Positions 8,321-18,224 of a DNA stretch of 64,000 nt are shown piece by piece. The stretch lies in NCBI RefSeq assembly GCF_023073335.1, contig NZ_JADPJG010000031.1, positions 197,798 to 261,797 on the forward strand, written 5' to 3'. A program made the position numbers and the translations under genes. This stretch comes from Bradyrhizobium sp. 21 (GTDB lineage: Bacteria; Pseudomonadota; Alphaproteobacteria; Rhizobiales; Xanthobacteraceae). Positions within the stretch are counted from its first letter, which is position 1. Each line of letters begins with the position of its first letter. The notes beneath the pieces are model-generated. The model saw only the letters and a list, made by a program, of their open reading frames with translations. It had not been told where the DNA came from and made no database searches.

Positions 8321-10159
8321 ATGTGCGGAATCGCAGGTATCGTTAATCTGGGTGGCAATGCGGTCGAAGCGGCCGAGATCTCGCGGCTGACGAGCCTGGT
8401 CGCGCATCGCGGTCCGTTCGGCGAGGGGACCTGGTTCAGCGCGGACCGGAGCCTCGCATTCGGCCACCGTCGGCTGGCGATCATCGATCCCGGCGAGGGC
8501 GGTTATCAGCCCATGGTGTCCGCGGACGGCCGCCACGTGATCGTGTTCAATGGCGAGATCTACAACTTCCTCGAGCTTCGCCGCGAACTCGAGGCCCAGG
8601 GCGCGGTGTTCCGCAGCCAATCCGATACCGAAGTGATCCTGGCCGCCTGGCAGGCCTGGCGGGAAGACATGCTGCCCCGCTTCAACGGCATGTGGGCCTT
8701 GGCGATCTACGACACCGGCACCCGCGAACTGTTTCTTGCGCGCGACCGCTTCGGCATCAAGCCGCTGCTCTATGCCGCGTCGCCGGAACGATTCATCTTC
8801 GCGTCCGAGCAGCGGGCGCTGGTGCGCAGCGGACTGATCGATGCGTCCGTCGACGTGGAGGTCGCACGCCGGTTGCTGCTCGATGCCTTCGGCATCGAAG
8901 GAAGCGAGCGGACCCTGTTCCGGCAGGTTCGCCGCCTGCAGGGCGGCCACTGCATGTGGCTTCGCCAGGGCAAGGTCAGCGTCAGGCGTTGGTGGCGGAC
9001 AGTGGATCATCTGCCACCCGTGCCGGCCACCGAAGCCGAACGCGTCGCGCGCTTTCGCGAGCTGTTCCAGGATGCCGTGGCCCTGCGCATGCGCAGCGAT
9101 GTGCCGATCGGAACGTGCCTGTCCGGAGGCTTCGATTCGTCGGCGGTGATTTGCGCCATGGCGGCGCACGAGAAGGCAGGCATGGGGCCGCGCGACAGCG
9201 CCGCATGGCGTCACGCCTTTGTTGCCGCGTTCCCCGGCGCCTCCAACGACGAGCGGCCGATGGCCGAGGAGGCGGCCGCCTGGGCCAACGTCGCGCCTTC
9301 TTTTCTGGAAATCGGACAGGCCGATGCGCTGACGGACCTCGATCAGATTCTCGACGATCTCGATGACGTCTACATCGCGTTGCCCAGCGCCATATGGCTG
9401 CTCTATCGGCAATTGACGCGAAACAACGTGACGGTGTCACTCGACGGCCACGGGGCCGACGAGTTGATGGGCGCCTATCTGCAGGAAGGACAAGCGCGCG
9501 CATTTCGAATACGGAACGCGGCTGAAGACCTCGCTTCACGTTCGAAGCTGGCCCGGCGCGGCGTGGATGTCCTGCGTGCGTTGGCGCTCAAGCGGAAGGG
9601 CGTGTATTTTCTGCGCGGCGGCCTGCGCGATCTTCCCGCCCCGCTGCCGTTGACGGCGGAGGACGATGTGCTGCCGCGTGAATGGGGTGGCCTGAACAAG
9701 CGCCTCTATCGCATGTTTCACAGCACGGTGCTGCCCACCATCCTGCGCAACTTCGACCGCTTATCGATGGCGCACGGCGTCGAAGTCCGCATGCCGTTTA
9801 TGGATTGGCGCCTGGTGACCTACACGATGGCGCTTCCTGAAAGCAGCAAGTCGGCAGACGGCTATACCAAGGCTGTTGCCCGGCGGGCGATGGCCAATTT
9901 GATGCCCGAGTCCATCCGCACCGCGCGCCGCAAGGTCGGCTTCAATTCGCCGATGCCGGAATGGTTGAACGGACCGCTGGCGCGCTGGACCGCCGACCTG
10001 CTCGACAGGAACGTGCCGGCGTTTGCGGAACTGGTGGATGAAGCGGCCCTGCGCGCGGCGGTCAGCCGCTTGACGGCGTCGAAGTCCTGGGATTGGGAGT
10101 CGGTCGGGCGGATCTGGCCGTATCTGAACATGAAATGGATGTTGGCGAGGTACGCGTAA
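8321..10159 (+). CDS. asnB: Asparagine synthase (glutamine-hydrolysing), glycan-cluster type
   Basis: 612 aa, full length for the family. The N-terminal class II glutaminase domain starts with the catalytic Cys2 (MCGIAGIVN) and has the expected HRGP and GHRRLAIID motifs. The synthetase domain has the PP-loop motif LSGGFDSS at about residues 267-274 and SLDGHGADELMGAY further on. Both active sites therefore look intact. In polysaccharide clusters such homologues commonly transfer ammonia from glutamine to a uronic acid carboxylate, and that is the inferred role here. Free asparagine synthesis is the alternative. It sits 3 bases after the flippase and 3 bases before a glycosyltransferase, so it is co-transcribed with glycan genes. 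Confidence 0.88.
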   Translation: MCGIAGIVNLGGNAVEAAEISRLTSLVAHRGPFGEGTWFSADRSLAFGHRRLAIIDPGEGGYQPMVSADGRHVIVFNGEIYNFLELRRELEAQGAVFRSQSDTEVILAAWQAWREDMLPRFNGMWALAIYDTGTRELFLARDRFGIKPLLYAASPERFIFASEQRALVRSGLIDASVDVEVARRLLLDAFGIEGSERTLFRQVRRLQGGHCMWLRQGKVSVRRWWRTVDHLPPVPATEAERVARFRELFQDAVALRMRSDVPIGTCLSGGFDSSAVICAMAAHEKAGMGPRDSAAWRHAFVAAFPGASNDERPMAEEAAAWANVAPSFLEIGQADALTDLDQILDDLDDVYIALPSAIWLLYRQLTRNNVTVSLDGHGADELMGAYLQEGQARAFRIRNAAEDLASRSKLARRGVDVLRALALKRKGVYFLRGGLRDLPAPLPLTAEDDVLPREWGGLNKRLYRMFHSTVLPTILRNFDRLSMAHGVEVRMPFMDWRLVTYTMALPESSKSADGYTKAVARRAMANLMPESIRTARRKVGFNSPMPEWLNGPLARWTADLLDRNVPAFAELVDEAALRAAVSRLTASKSWDWESVGRIWPYLNMKWMLARYA

Positions 10160-10162
10160 ACG

Positions 10163-11251
10163 ATGCGTCTGTTCCAGAATAGCGCCCTGTATCCGTCTTA
10201 TCTGCCGCGGTTGAACCAGCTCGCGGCGAACACGCAAAGCTTCGCGGACCGGCGGCGCGTGTTTCTGGACGACCGTTTCGGCGCGTCGCATTTCCTTCAA
10301 CCGGTACTCGGCGGATCGCCGGAGGCCTTCTTCACCAATGGGGACGACGAGGTCCTGCAGCGCCGCTGGGCGCGCGAGCAGGGCATGTCGGGCGAGCCGA
10401 CGCTCGAGGCCATCCTGCTCGCGCAGATCGAGCACCACGCCACCGAGGTGTTCTACAATCTCGATCCGGTGCGGTACCCGAGCGCATTCGTTGCCAAGCT
10501 GCCGGGCTGCGTCAAGAAGGCGCTCTGCTGGCGTGCCGCGCCGTCGGGACATGCCGATTTCACGGCCTATGCCGCCGTGCTCGGAAATGCTCCGTCGATC
10601 CTCGATATCTGGCGCCGCAACGGATGCCGGGTCGAAACATTCTTTCCCGCGCATGATCCGGTGATGGACGAGTATGGCCACGGCGAGCGTACCGTCGACG
10701 TCGCCTTCGCCGGCGGTTACTCGCGACACCATCGCGCGCGCGCGCGGACGCTGGAGCAGGTCGCACAGCTCGCCGACAGCCGCAATGTCGTGCTTTGTCT
10801 CGATGCATCGCGCCTGACCAGGCTCGCGGAGAGCACGATCGGGCGATTGCTGCCGCTGCGACGGCACCGGCGCCCCGATGCCATCGCCGCCGTTGCCCGG
10901 CCCCCGGTGTTCGGCAGAGCCCTCTACGAACTGATTGGCTCGTCGAAGATCGTGTTCAACGGCGCGATCGACATGGCCGGCACCGATCGCGGCAACATGC
11001 GTTGCTTCGAGGCGATGGGATGCGGCGCACTGCTTGTCTCCGACGCCGGCAGCTATCCGGCCGGGATGCAGGAAGGCGTGACCATCGAGACCTACGGTAC
11101 CTCGGAACAGGCCGTCGAGGTCATTTCACGTTGTCTGCAAGACTGGCCCAGATCGGCGGAGATCGCCGCGCTGGGTCGGGCCCGCATCCGGGAGATCTAC
11201 AGCAAGGACGTGCAATGGAAGCAGTTCGGCGACCTCGTCGGACGGGTTTAG
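10163..11251 (+). CDS. Glycosyltransferase, CgeB-like/GT1-type C-terminal domain
   Basis: 362 aa. The C-terminal third has the layout of the Glyco_trans_1_2 family (CgeB-like): a stretch KIVFNGAIDMAGTDRGN, then MRCFEAMGCGALLVSDAG, where the conserved Glu contacts the nucleotide sugar. The N-terminal half (LYPSYLPRLNQLA) is typical of GT-B proteins that lack a strong motif. Donor and acceptor cannot be read from the sequence. The start is ATG 10163, 3 bases after the asnB stop. The order flippase, amidotransferase, transferase suggests it adds a sugar to the same repeat unit. Confidence 0.75.
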   Translation: MRLFQNSALYPSYLPRLNQLAANTQSFADRRRVFLDDRFGASHFLQPVLGGSPEAFFTNGDDEVLQRRWAREQGMSGEPTLEAILLAQIEHHATEVFYNLDPVRYPSAFVAKLPGCVKKALCWRAAPSGHADFTAYAAVLGNAPSILDIWRRNGCRVETFFPAHDPVMDEYGHGERTVDVAFAGGYSRHHRARARTLEQVAQLADSRNVVLCLDASRLTRLAESTIGRLLPLRRHRRPDAIAAVARPPVFGRALYELIGSSKIVFNGAIDMAGTDRGNMRCFEAMGCGALLVSDAGSYPAGMQEGVTIETYGTSEQAVEVISRCLQDWPRSAEIAALGRARIREIYSKDVQWKQFGDLVGRV

Positions 11252-11294
11252 CCGTGCTAGAGCGTCCGGAACGACGCGATTTTCAGTTGATTGC

Positions 11295-11900
11295 ATGAAC
11301 CTCAACTTCCTGATCCAGCGGCTCACAGGCCGCAATGCCGACTACCTGACCCAGCGAATGATCGGCCGGGCGACTTGCCGTCTCGATGCGGGGGCGGCGC
11401 TCGGCGCCAGCGCGAGGATCAGGAACATCCGCGGCGATACCGACAGGATCGTCATCGGCGCGCAGAGCCGGATCCTCGGCGAGCTCATGACCTTCGCCCA
11501 TGGCGGCGAGATCAAGATCGGCGAATGGTGCTATGTCGGGGAGGGAACGCGGATCTGGTCGGCCGGCTCCATCGAGATCGGAAACCGGGTTCTGATCTCC
11601 CATTCGGCGAATGTCTTCGACAGTCTGACCCATCCGATCGGGGCGGCCGCGCGGCACGCGCAGGTCCGGCAGATCTTTTCAAGCGGTCATCCGCGCGAGC
11701 TCTCGCTTGACGAAAGCCCGGTCCGGATCTGCGATGATGCCTGGATTGGCGCGGGTGCCATGGTGCTGCGCGGCGTGACGGTCGGGCAGGGTGCGGTGGT
11801 GGCGGCCGGGGCAGTCGTCACCAAGGACGTCCCCGCCTTCTCGATCGTCGCCGGAAATCCGGCGGTGCTGGTCAGGGAGCTCCGGCCCGATGAGCGGTGA
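11295..11900 (+). CDS. Hexapeptide-repeat acyltransferase (WbbJ-like)
   Basis: 201 aa with a left-handed beta-helix built from hexapeptide repeats (IRNIRGDTDRIVIGAQSRI, IKIGEWCYVGEGTRIWS, IEIGNRVLIS, VRICDDAWIGAGAMVLRGVT, VGQGAVVAAGAVVTKDV) and the closing signature FSIVAGNPAVLV of the LacA/WbbJ/NodL acyltransferases. It probably O-acetylates a sugar of the surface glycan using acetyl-CoA. The loop with His (SHSANVFDSLTHPIG) fits the catalytic histidine region. Its end overlaps the start of the downstream methyltransferase by 11 bases, so the two are coupled. It could in principle supply the missing LegH N-acetyltransferase, but it lies outside that operon. Confidence 0.85.
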   Translation: MNLNFLIQRLTGRNADYLTQRMIGRATCRLDAGAALGASARIRNIRGDTDRIVIGAQSRILGELMTFAHGGEIKIGEWCYVGEGTRIWSAGSIEIGNRVLISHSANVFDSLTHPIGAAARHAQVRQIFSSGHPRELSLDESPVRICDDAWIGAGAMVLRGVTVGQGAVVAAGAVVTKDVPAFSIVAGNPAVLVRELRPDER

Positions 11901-12741
11901 GGGGAAATTCACGACATGGGAGGACGCCGTGGTCTGGCTGCGCAATCAGCCGGATCAGGGTCAGCTCGTGCGTGATGCCTTCTACGATGATCCGCTGATC
12001 GCGGCCGCCAAGCGCTATTTCCAGAGTTCCGAATGGCAGGCGGTCGCAGCGCTCCTGGCCGGGCGCTCCGGCTCGGCACTCGACGTGGGCGCGGGTCGTG
12101 GCATCGCCAGTTACGCACTGGCCCGCAGCGGGTTCGAGGTGACGGCACTCGAGCCCGATGGCAGCGCCATCGTCGGCGCGGCGGCAATCCGGGATCTTGC
12201 GTCGCGCGCGCAGCTGCCCATTCACGTGGTCGAGGAGTTTTCCGAGCGCCTGCCGTTCGCCGACGGGACCTTCGATCTCGTCTTCGCGCGCGCCGTGTTG
12301 CATCACACGCGCGACCTCGAGGGTGCCTGCCGCGAGATGTTTCGCGTGCTTCGTCCCGGCGGCCTGCTGATCGCGGCGCGTGAGCACGTGATCAGCAAGG
12401 AAGGCGATCTTCAGAAATTCCTCGATCAGCACCCGCTGCATCATCTCTACGGAGGCGAGCATGCCTACCTGCTCGACCGCTATACCGGCGCGCTGAAGTC
12501 GGCCGGCTTTGCCAATGTCGAGACATTGGCTCCGCTGCGGAGCGCCATCAATCTGTTTCCGTATACGATGCAGACGCTGCGATCCGCGGTCGTCGAAAAA
12601 CTGACGCGGAAGATCCCCGTCGGTCCGCTGTGGCGCGCCGCGTTTGCCTCGCAGCATGTCTTCGCATTGCTGCTCTCGCTTGCCGAGCGCTTTGACCACC
12701 GGCCCGGCCGGCTCTATTCGTTCGTCTGTCACAAGGTCTAG
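11890..12741 (+). CDS. Class I SAM-dependent methyltransferase
   Basis: 283 aa. Motif I (ALDVGAGRGIASYALARSG) at about residues 57-75 and the acidic end of beta-2 (VTALEPDG) bind S-adenosylmethionine. The post-I region FDLVFARAVLHHTRD and the FRVLRPGGLLIAARE stretch are standard Methyltransf_11. The C-terminal helix-rich extension after residue 190 is not part of the core fold and may bind the sugar substrate. ATG 11890 was chosen over an upstream in-frame start at 11791, because that one would read through the acyltransferase gene in another frame. It probably O-methylates a glycan residue. Substrate unknown. Confidence 0.82.
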   Translation: MSGEGKFTTWEDAVVWLRNQPDQGQLVRDAFYDDPLIAAAKRYFQSSEWQAVAALLAGRSGSALDVGAGRGIASYALARSGFEVTALEPDGSAIVGAAAIRDLASRAQLPIHVVEEFSERLPFADGTFDLVFARAVLHHTRDLEGACREMFRVLRPGGLLIAAREHVISKEGDLQKFLDQHPLHHLYGGEHAYLLDRYTGALKSAGFANVETLAPLRSAINLFPYTMQTLRSAVVEKLTRKIPVGPLWRAAFASQHVFALLLSLAERFDHRPGRLYSFVCHKV

Positions 12742-12744
12742 GAC

Positions 12745-13680
12745 ATGTCCACGTGGGTTACCGGTGCGAACGGATTCATCGGACGTCATCTCGTTCGCGA
12801 ACTGGCGGGCGCCGGGCATGCGGTCCATGGCGTCGGTCACGGTGCGCTCGATCCGGCCCAGGCACGCGCTCTCGGTTTGCAGACATGGATCAATGGTGAA
12901 GTCGACGCTGCCAATCTGAATGCGCTCGCCGCCCTGCACGGCCTGCCGTCGCACGTCTTCCATCTGGCCGGCGGGTCGTCCGTCGGGTTGTCGATCGAGC
13001 GCCCGTTCGAGGACTTTTCGCGGACCGTGGCGAGCACGGCGCGTCTGCTGGAATGGCTTCGAAGTTTTGCCCCCGAGAGCCAACTGGTCGTGGCCTCGAG
13101 TGCGGCGGTCTACGGCGCAGACCATGCCGGTCCGATCGCCGAAAGCGTTGCGCTGGCGCCGATGTCGCCCTACGGTCACCACAAGCGGATGATGGAACAG
13201 CTGTGCCAAAGCTACGCCCAGAGCTTCGGCATTCACTGCATGGTCGTGCGGCTGTTCTCGGTCTACGGTCCGAACCTTCGCAAGCAATTGCTCTGGGACA
13301 TCTGCTCTCGGTTGCGGAGCCAGGTGGGAACGCTGAATCTCGGAGGGACAGGGGCCGAGATCAGGGACTGGACCGACGTTCGCGACGTCGTTCGCTTGCT
13401 GGCGAGCGTCGCGGAGGCGGCGGCGTGGCAGCACGATTTTGGCGTGATCAATGGCGGTTCGGGGCGCGGCGTCAGCGTCGCCGAGATTGCCGACGGACTG
13501 ATCAGGCATTGGGACAGCAACACGGTCGTACGCTTTTCAGGCGTCGCGCGGCCAGGGGACCCGACAAGCTTGCTGGCGGATAACGGGCGCGTGCTCGGCA
13601 TGAATTTCGAGTGGCAGATCCCGCTGGAGCGCGGTCTCGCCGACTACGTCGAATGGTTCAGGAGCGTGGCCCGTGCCTGA
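12745..13680 (+). CDS. NAD-dependent epimerase/dehydratase (extended SDR)
   Basis: 311 aa. A shortened Rossmann motif opens the protein (STWVTGANGFIGRHL). The catalytic region has the expected serine (VVASSAAVYG) and the Tyr-x3-Lys pair (YGHHK). VVRLFSVYGP and the AEIRDWTDVRDVV stretch are typical of GalE/RfbB-type nucleotide-sugar enzymes. It most likely epimerises or reduces a nucleotide-bound sugar. The exact reaction cannot be read from the motifs. It starts 3 bases after the methyltransferase stop, and its 3' end overlaps the next glycosyltransferase by 8 bases. Confidence 0.82.
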   Translation: MSTWVTGANGFIGRHLVRELAGAGHAVHGVGHGALDPAQARALGLQTWINGEVDAANLNALAALHGLPSHVFHLAGGSSVGLSIERPFEDFSRTVASTARLLEWLRSFAPESQLVVASSAAVYGADHAGPIAESVALAPMSPYGHHKRMMEQLCQSYAQSFGIHCMVVRLFSVYGPNLRKQLLWDICSRLRSQVGTLNLGGTGAEIRDWTDVRDVVRLLASVAEAAAWQHDFGVINGGSGRGVSVAEIADGLIRHWDSNTVVRFSGVARPGDPTSLLADNGRVLGMNFEWQIPLERGLADYVEWFRSVARA

Positions 13681-14866
13681 GCGCGCGCCGCTGCGGATCG
13701 CGTTCACCAACATCCCGCGCCGGCTATGGGCGGGCGGCTACAACTATCAGCGCAATCTGTTCGAGGTGCTCCACCGGTATTCTCCGGGAACGGTGGCACC
13801 TGTGCTGTTTGCCGGAACGGCGGACGATCCCGAGGAGATCAGTGCGTTGGCCGGCATTCCCGGCGTCGAAATCGTGCGCTCGCCGGTGTTCGATCACGCA
13901 GCGACCGGTCTTGCCCGGGCGACGGACCTCGCCCGCGCGATCGTCTTTGGTCTGGACGCGCCTGCCGTCGCCGAATTCAGGGCCAGCAATATCGACATGG
14001 TGTTCGAGTCCGCGCGCTTCTTTGGCTGGCGGCTGCCATTTCCGGCAATCGCATGGTTCCCGGATTTCCAGCATCGCCTGCTCCCCCATCTTTTCTCCAG
14101 GGGCGCCTATTGGCGGCGTGATCTCGGCTTTCGGGTTCAGATCGCGTCCGGCCGGCACATCATGTTGAGCAGCGCCAGCGCGCTCGGCGATCTCAAGAGG
14201 TTCTATCCGGGCAACTCGAACGGCGTCTCGGTCGTTCGGTTTGCGACCGAGCCGCCCGTCAGCCTGCTCGCCACCAAGCCGTCCGACGTGATCGCCCATT
14301 ATGGCCTTCCGCCGCGATATTTCTATCTGCCAAACCAGTTCTGGCGGCACAAAAATCACCAGCTCGTGATCGATGCGCTTGATCTGCTGAAAAGCCGCGG
14401 GCGCGACGTCGTGGTCGCGGCATCCGGTAGCACGCAGGACTTCCGTGCATCCGGCCTTTTCGAGAGGACCATGAGCGAGGTCAGCTCGCGCGGTCTCGAG
14501 ATGAACTTCAAGCATCTCGGAATGATTCCGCTGGATCACGTCTACGCGCTTCTGCGCGCATCGATGGCTCTCATCAATCCTTCGGAATGCGAGGGGTGGA
14601 GCACGACCGTCGAAGAAGCAAAGTCGTTTGGCGTCCCGATGATCCTGTCCGGCATCGATGTCCATCGCGAACAGACCGAGGGCAACGCGCGATATTTCGG
14701 CATCCACGACGCCGAGGCGCTGGCCGATCACATGCTGCAGGTTGTGGAAACCGCCGGGCCTGCGACCGTCCGCGATTTGTTGCCGAATCTGGAGCCGCGC
14801 GTGGAGGCGTTCGTTGCGGATTTCATCCGGCTGACTCGGGATGTGATGGCGCCACGGGGCGGCTAG
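13673..14866 (+). CDS. GT4-family glycosyltransferase
   Basis: 397 aa GT-B glycosyltransferase. The C-terminal donor-binding domain contains FYLPNQFWRHKNHQLVIDA, where an R/K pair contacts the donor phosphates, and the E-x7-E-like signature NPSECEGWSTTVEEAKSFG, the hallmark of family GT4. The N-terminal acceptor domain includes MVFESARFFGWRLP and a WFPDFQH stretch seen in many LPS GT4 enzymes. It starts at GTG 13673, overlapping the epimerase stop. It is the last gene of the first + strand run. A 191-base gap with no recognisable gene separates it from the polymerase-like gene. Confidence 0.85.
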   Translation: MPERAPLRIAFTNIPRRLWAGGYNYQRNLFEVLHRYSPGTVAPVLFAGTADDPEEISALAGIPGVEIVRSPVFDHAATGLARATDLARAIVFGLDAPAVAEFRASNIDMVFESARFFGWRLPFPAIAWFPDFQHRLLPHLFSRGAYWRRDLGFRVQIASGRHIMLSSASALGDLKRFYPGNSNGVSVVRFATEPPVSLLATKPSDVIAHYGLPPRYFYLPNQFWRHKNHQLVIDALDLLKSRGRDVVVAASGSTQDFRASGLFERTMSEVSSRGLEMNFKHLGMIPLDHVYALLRASMALINPSECEGWSTTVEEAKSFGVPMILSGIDVHREQTEGNARYFGIHDAEALADHMLQVVETAGPATVRDLLPNLEPRVEAFVADFIRLTRDVMAPRGG

Positions 14867-15057
14867 GCCTGCCGGTCCTGGTTGGGAGCGCGGATGCGTT
14901 TGGCAACGATATTTACAAGGGGATGCCGCAATGGTAGCAGGTGCGCGTAGTAAGGCGTCGTTGCTCGCTCAGTTGTAGTCATGATTGATATCGATGCCAT
15001 CAGGCTTTTTGCACCTCTCGTCACGAGGACAGGGTTATTGATCGTCCCGGCGATCGG

Positions 15058-16245
15058 GTGTCAGCGATCAAACCGATGACGAAGACTTGGTTGACGAACG
15101 CGGCAATAGCGGTTTGGACCTCAACCAACTCAGTCCTTATCCTCTTGTACGGCATAAGTGGCACGAAGGGTCATGCAGCCATAACAGCGGCTGTGATGAT
15201 CGCGCCGCTCCTCGTCATAGCGAGGAAGTTCCGGCCGCTACCGGCAGACTATTTGTTCGCTGCATTGGCGGCGCTCATGGTGGCTTCGGTCGTCGTCAAC
15301 GGTCGAACGACGACTGATCGCGAGTATGCGCTGCTCGCCCTTTCCATGGCCGCCTATCCCGCGTTCCGGGCCGTGGGTCATCGTTTTGATCTCTCGCGTT
15401 TCTCTTACGTCACGGCAGCGATCGTTTTGGTTGGGACCCTGCTGACGGCTTGGGCGGTGGTTTACGATCGGAGCGGCGAGTACAAGCCGCTGGTTCTGGG
15501 CTTCGGCGAAGGTCCGACCGTGTTTTCGCTGACGTGGTGCTTCCTGGTCTTTGCCCTTGTTTCGATCCACCTGTCGTCGCGCCAGTGGCGCCTCGCTGGC
15601 GGATTGATCGCCTTGCCTTCGTTCGTGTTTGCCGCAGCAATGGTGCGACACCCTTTCATCGCCTTGGCTCTCACGCTCGTTGCGACGGCCAAGACCGGCG
15701 GCCGGCGCCAGCTCGCGGTAGCCGGCGTCGTCTGTCTCAGCATTGTCGTTGGTTTGGCTGCTCGTCCCGCGATGTCCGGCAAGATCATCGGACTTGTCGT
15801 GCAGAATGCGCAGAAGCCGGTCGTGTCGTGCGATACCGAGGATACCTTTGCGATTCGAATCATACTCACAAGGGAAGCCTTGACCCTGTTGCCGAAGGTT
15901 GGTCTTCTCGGCCAGGGTATCGGAACGTTCGCCCAACAATCCTGCTATAAGGCGGAGCCTCATAACGTTGTACTGCAGGCCGCAGTCGAAGTTGGGGTTG
16001 GCGCCGCGCTGCTTCTGGCTGCTGCGTTCATTTTGGCTCTGATGTCGGTGGCGAAGCGTGCGCGCTCTGAAGCAACCGCGTCCTTTGTTTTTGCCGGCCT
16101 GGTATTCGTGGGGATTGAGTATTTGATAAGTGGTTCACTGACGAACTCAGCGCTGCTATTTGGATTTATGGGCTGGGCGGTTGGGCTGCCACAGAATGAC
16201 GGGCACGAGACAGGCGGTGACCTGCGCCCGCTCGCCGGCCCGTAG
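15058..16245 (+). CDS. O-antigen polymerase/ligase-like membrane protein
   Basis: 395 aa with roughly ten hydrophobic segments. A long soluble loop at about residues 245-305 carries conserved-looking residues of the Wzy_C family (FAIRIILTREALTLLPKVG, GLLGQGIGTF, EPHNVVLQAAVEVG). The arrangement H-N-x-x-L in that loop matches O-antigen ligase/polymerase (WaaL/Wzy) proteins. It would join repeat units or attach them to lipid A-core in the periplasm. Start is GTG 15058 or ATG 15076. Base composition is visibly less G+C-rich than the genes around it, as is usual for polymerase genes acquired by transfer. Confidence 0.8.
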   Translation: MSAIKPMTKTWLTNAAIAVWTSTNSVLILLYGISGTKGHAAITAAVMIAPLLVIARKFRPLPADYLFAALAALMVASVVVNGRTTTDREYALLALSMAAYPAFRAVGHRFDLSRFSYVTAAIVLVGTLLTAWAVVYDRSGEYKPLVLGFGEGPTVFSLTWCFLVFALVSIHLSSRQWRLAGGLIALPSFVFAAAMVRHPFIALALTLVATAKTGGRRQLAVAGVVCLSIVVGLAARPAMSGKIIGLVVQNAQKPVVSCDTEDTFAIRIILTREALTLLPKVGLLGQGIGTFAQQSCYKAEPHNVVLQAAVEVGVGAALLLAAAFILALMSVAKRARSEATASFVFAGLVFVGIEYLISGSLTNSALLFGFMGWAVGLPQNDGHETGGDLRPLAGP

Positions 16246-16340
16246 CCGATGGCTCTGGCCGTGACCATCTCCAGGTCCGGAGCATGGCGGTCCGCTCATT
16301 GCGGAAGCTCGCTTGCTGCCGACGGACGTTGCGAGCGGGG

Positions 16341-17303
<963 letters not shown>

Positions 17304-17462
17304 GATCGGTTCCAGACTGTCGGCGGCGGAGCGCGATGAGTGGTATCGGCAACGGCCGGACTCGCCAATAGCCAAAAGGCTTGGTCGGAGGTATCTTTGC
17401 ACCGGTACTGTGCATGGGGTTGTTTTCGATTTTTTTTGTGGGGGCGCTTGGCAGGGCGCGGG

Positions 17463-18212
17463 CTAGAACTCCCGCCGCTTCAGCCAGGCCCGGGCGCCCC
17501 AATGGGCAAAGCACCAGGCCGATCTGATCAGGGAGAGGCGTTCGACATTGCGGTAGATCTGCCAGACCCATTTGGCGGAGCGCACCGGGCGGCTGGAGAC
17601 CGAAGAGCCCCGGACGCGGTAGCGCGCAAGGTCTTCGTTGAGGCCGTATGCGGTGTGGCCGCGCTTGAGGATCGAAAGCCACAGGCAGAAATCGTCATAG
17701 CCCTCGTTCTTCATGGCGATGGGACCGGCGATCTCGCGGTCGACCATCGCGGTCAGCGTCGCGATCGCGGTGTTCTCCAGGAGCTGGCCATAGGTGAGCG
17801 AGGCCGGCACCTCGATCAGGCGTCCGGTGACCGCGTTGCTCTCGTCAATGCGGCGGAAGGCGGTGTAGCTGAGGGCAGCCCGCTTCTCGCGGCCGAAGGC
17901 GAGCTGGCGCTCGAGCTTGCCGGGCAGCCACAGATCGTCGCTGTCGAGGAAAGCCAGATAGCGGCCCTGCGCGGCGTCGATCGAGGCCTGGCGGGCGAGC
18001 GCCGGTCCGCCATTCCTGGCCTGCCGGATCAGCTTGACGCGGGGGTCGCGCTCGCTGATTGCGGCGATGATCGCCGGCGTCGCGTCGGTCGAGCAGTCGT
18101 CGGCGATCAGGAGCTCCCAATCGGCGAATGTCTGGTCCTGCACCGAACGGATCGTCTCCTCGATCAGGCCTTCGACGTTCCAGGACGGTGTGATGATCGA
18201 GACGAGCGGCAT
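17463..18212 (-). CDS. GT2-family glycosyltransferase
   Basis: 249 aa, GT-A fold. The N-terminus (VSIITPSWNVEGLIEETIRS) and the nucleotide-binding stretch LLIADDCSTDATP are typical of family GT2. The metal-binding DxD-like motif is FLDSDDLW at about residue 88. A later EGYDDFCLWL matches the ED-type catalytic base region. It lies 12 bases downstream of the KpsC/S-like gene at 18225 and shares its direction, so it is part of the same operon. Donor and acceptor are not determinable from the sequence. Confidence 0.87.
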   Translation of the reverse strand: MPLVSIITPSWNVEGLIEETIRSVQDQTFADWELLIADDCSTDATPAIIAAISERDPRVKLIRQARNGGPALARQASIDAAQGRYLAFLDSDDLWLPGKLERQLAFGREKRAALSYTAFRRIDESNAVTGRLIEVPASLTYGQLLENTAIATLTAMVDREIAGPIAMKNEGYDDFCLWLSILKRGHTAYGLNEDLARYRVRGSSVSSRPVRSAKWVWQIYRNVERLSLIRSAWCFAHWGARAWLKRREF

Positions 18213-18224
18213 GATGGGTCTCGT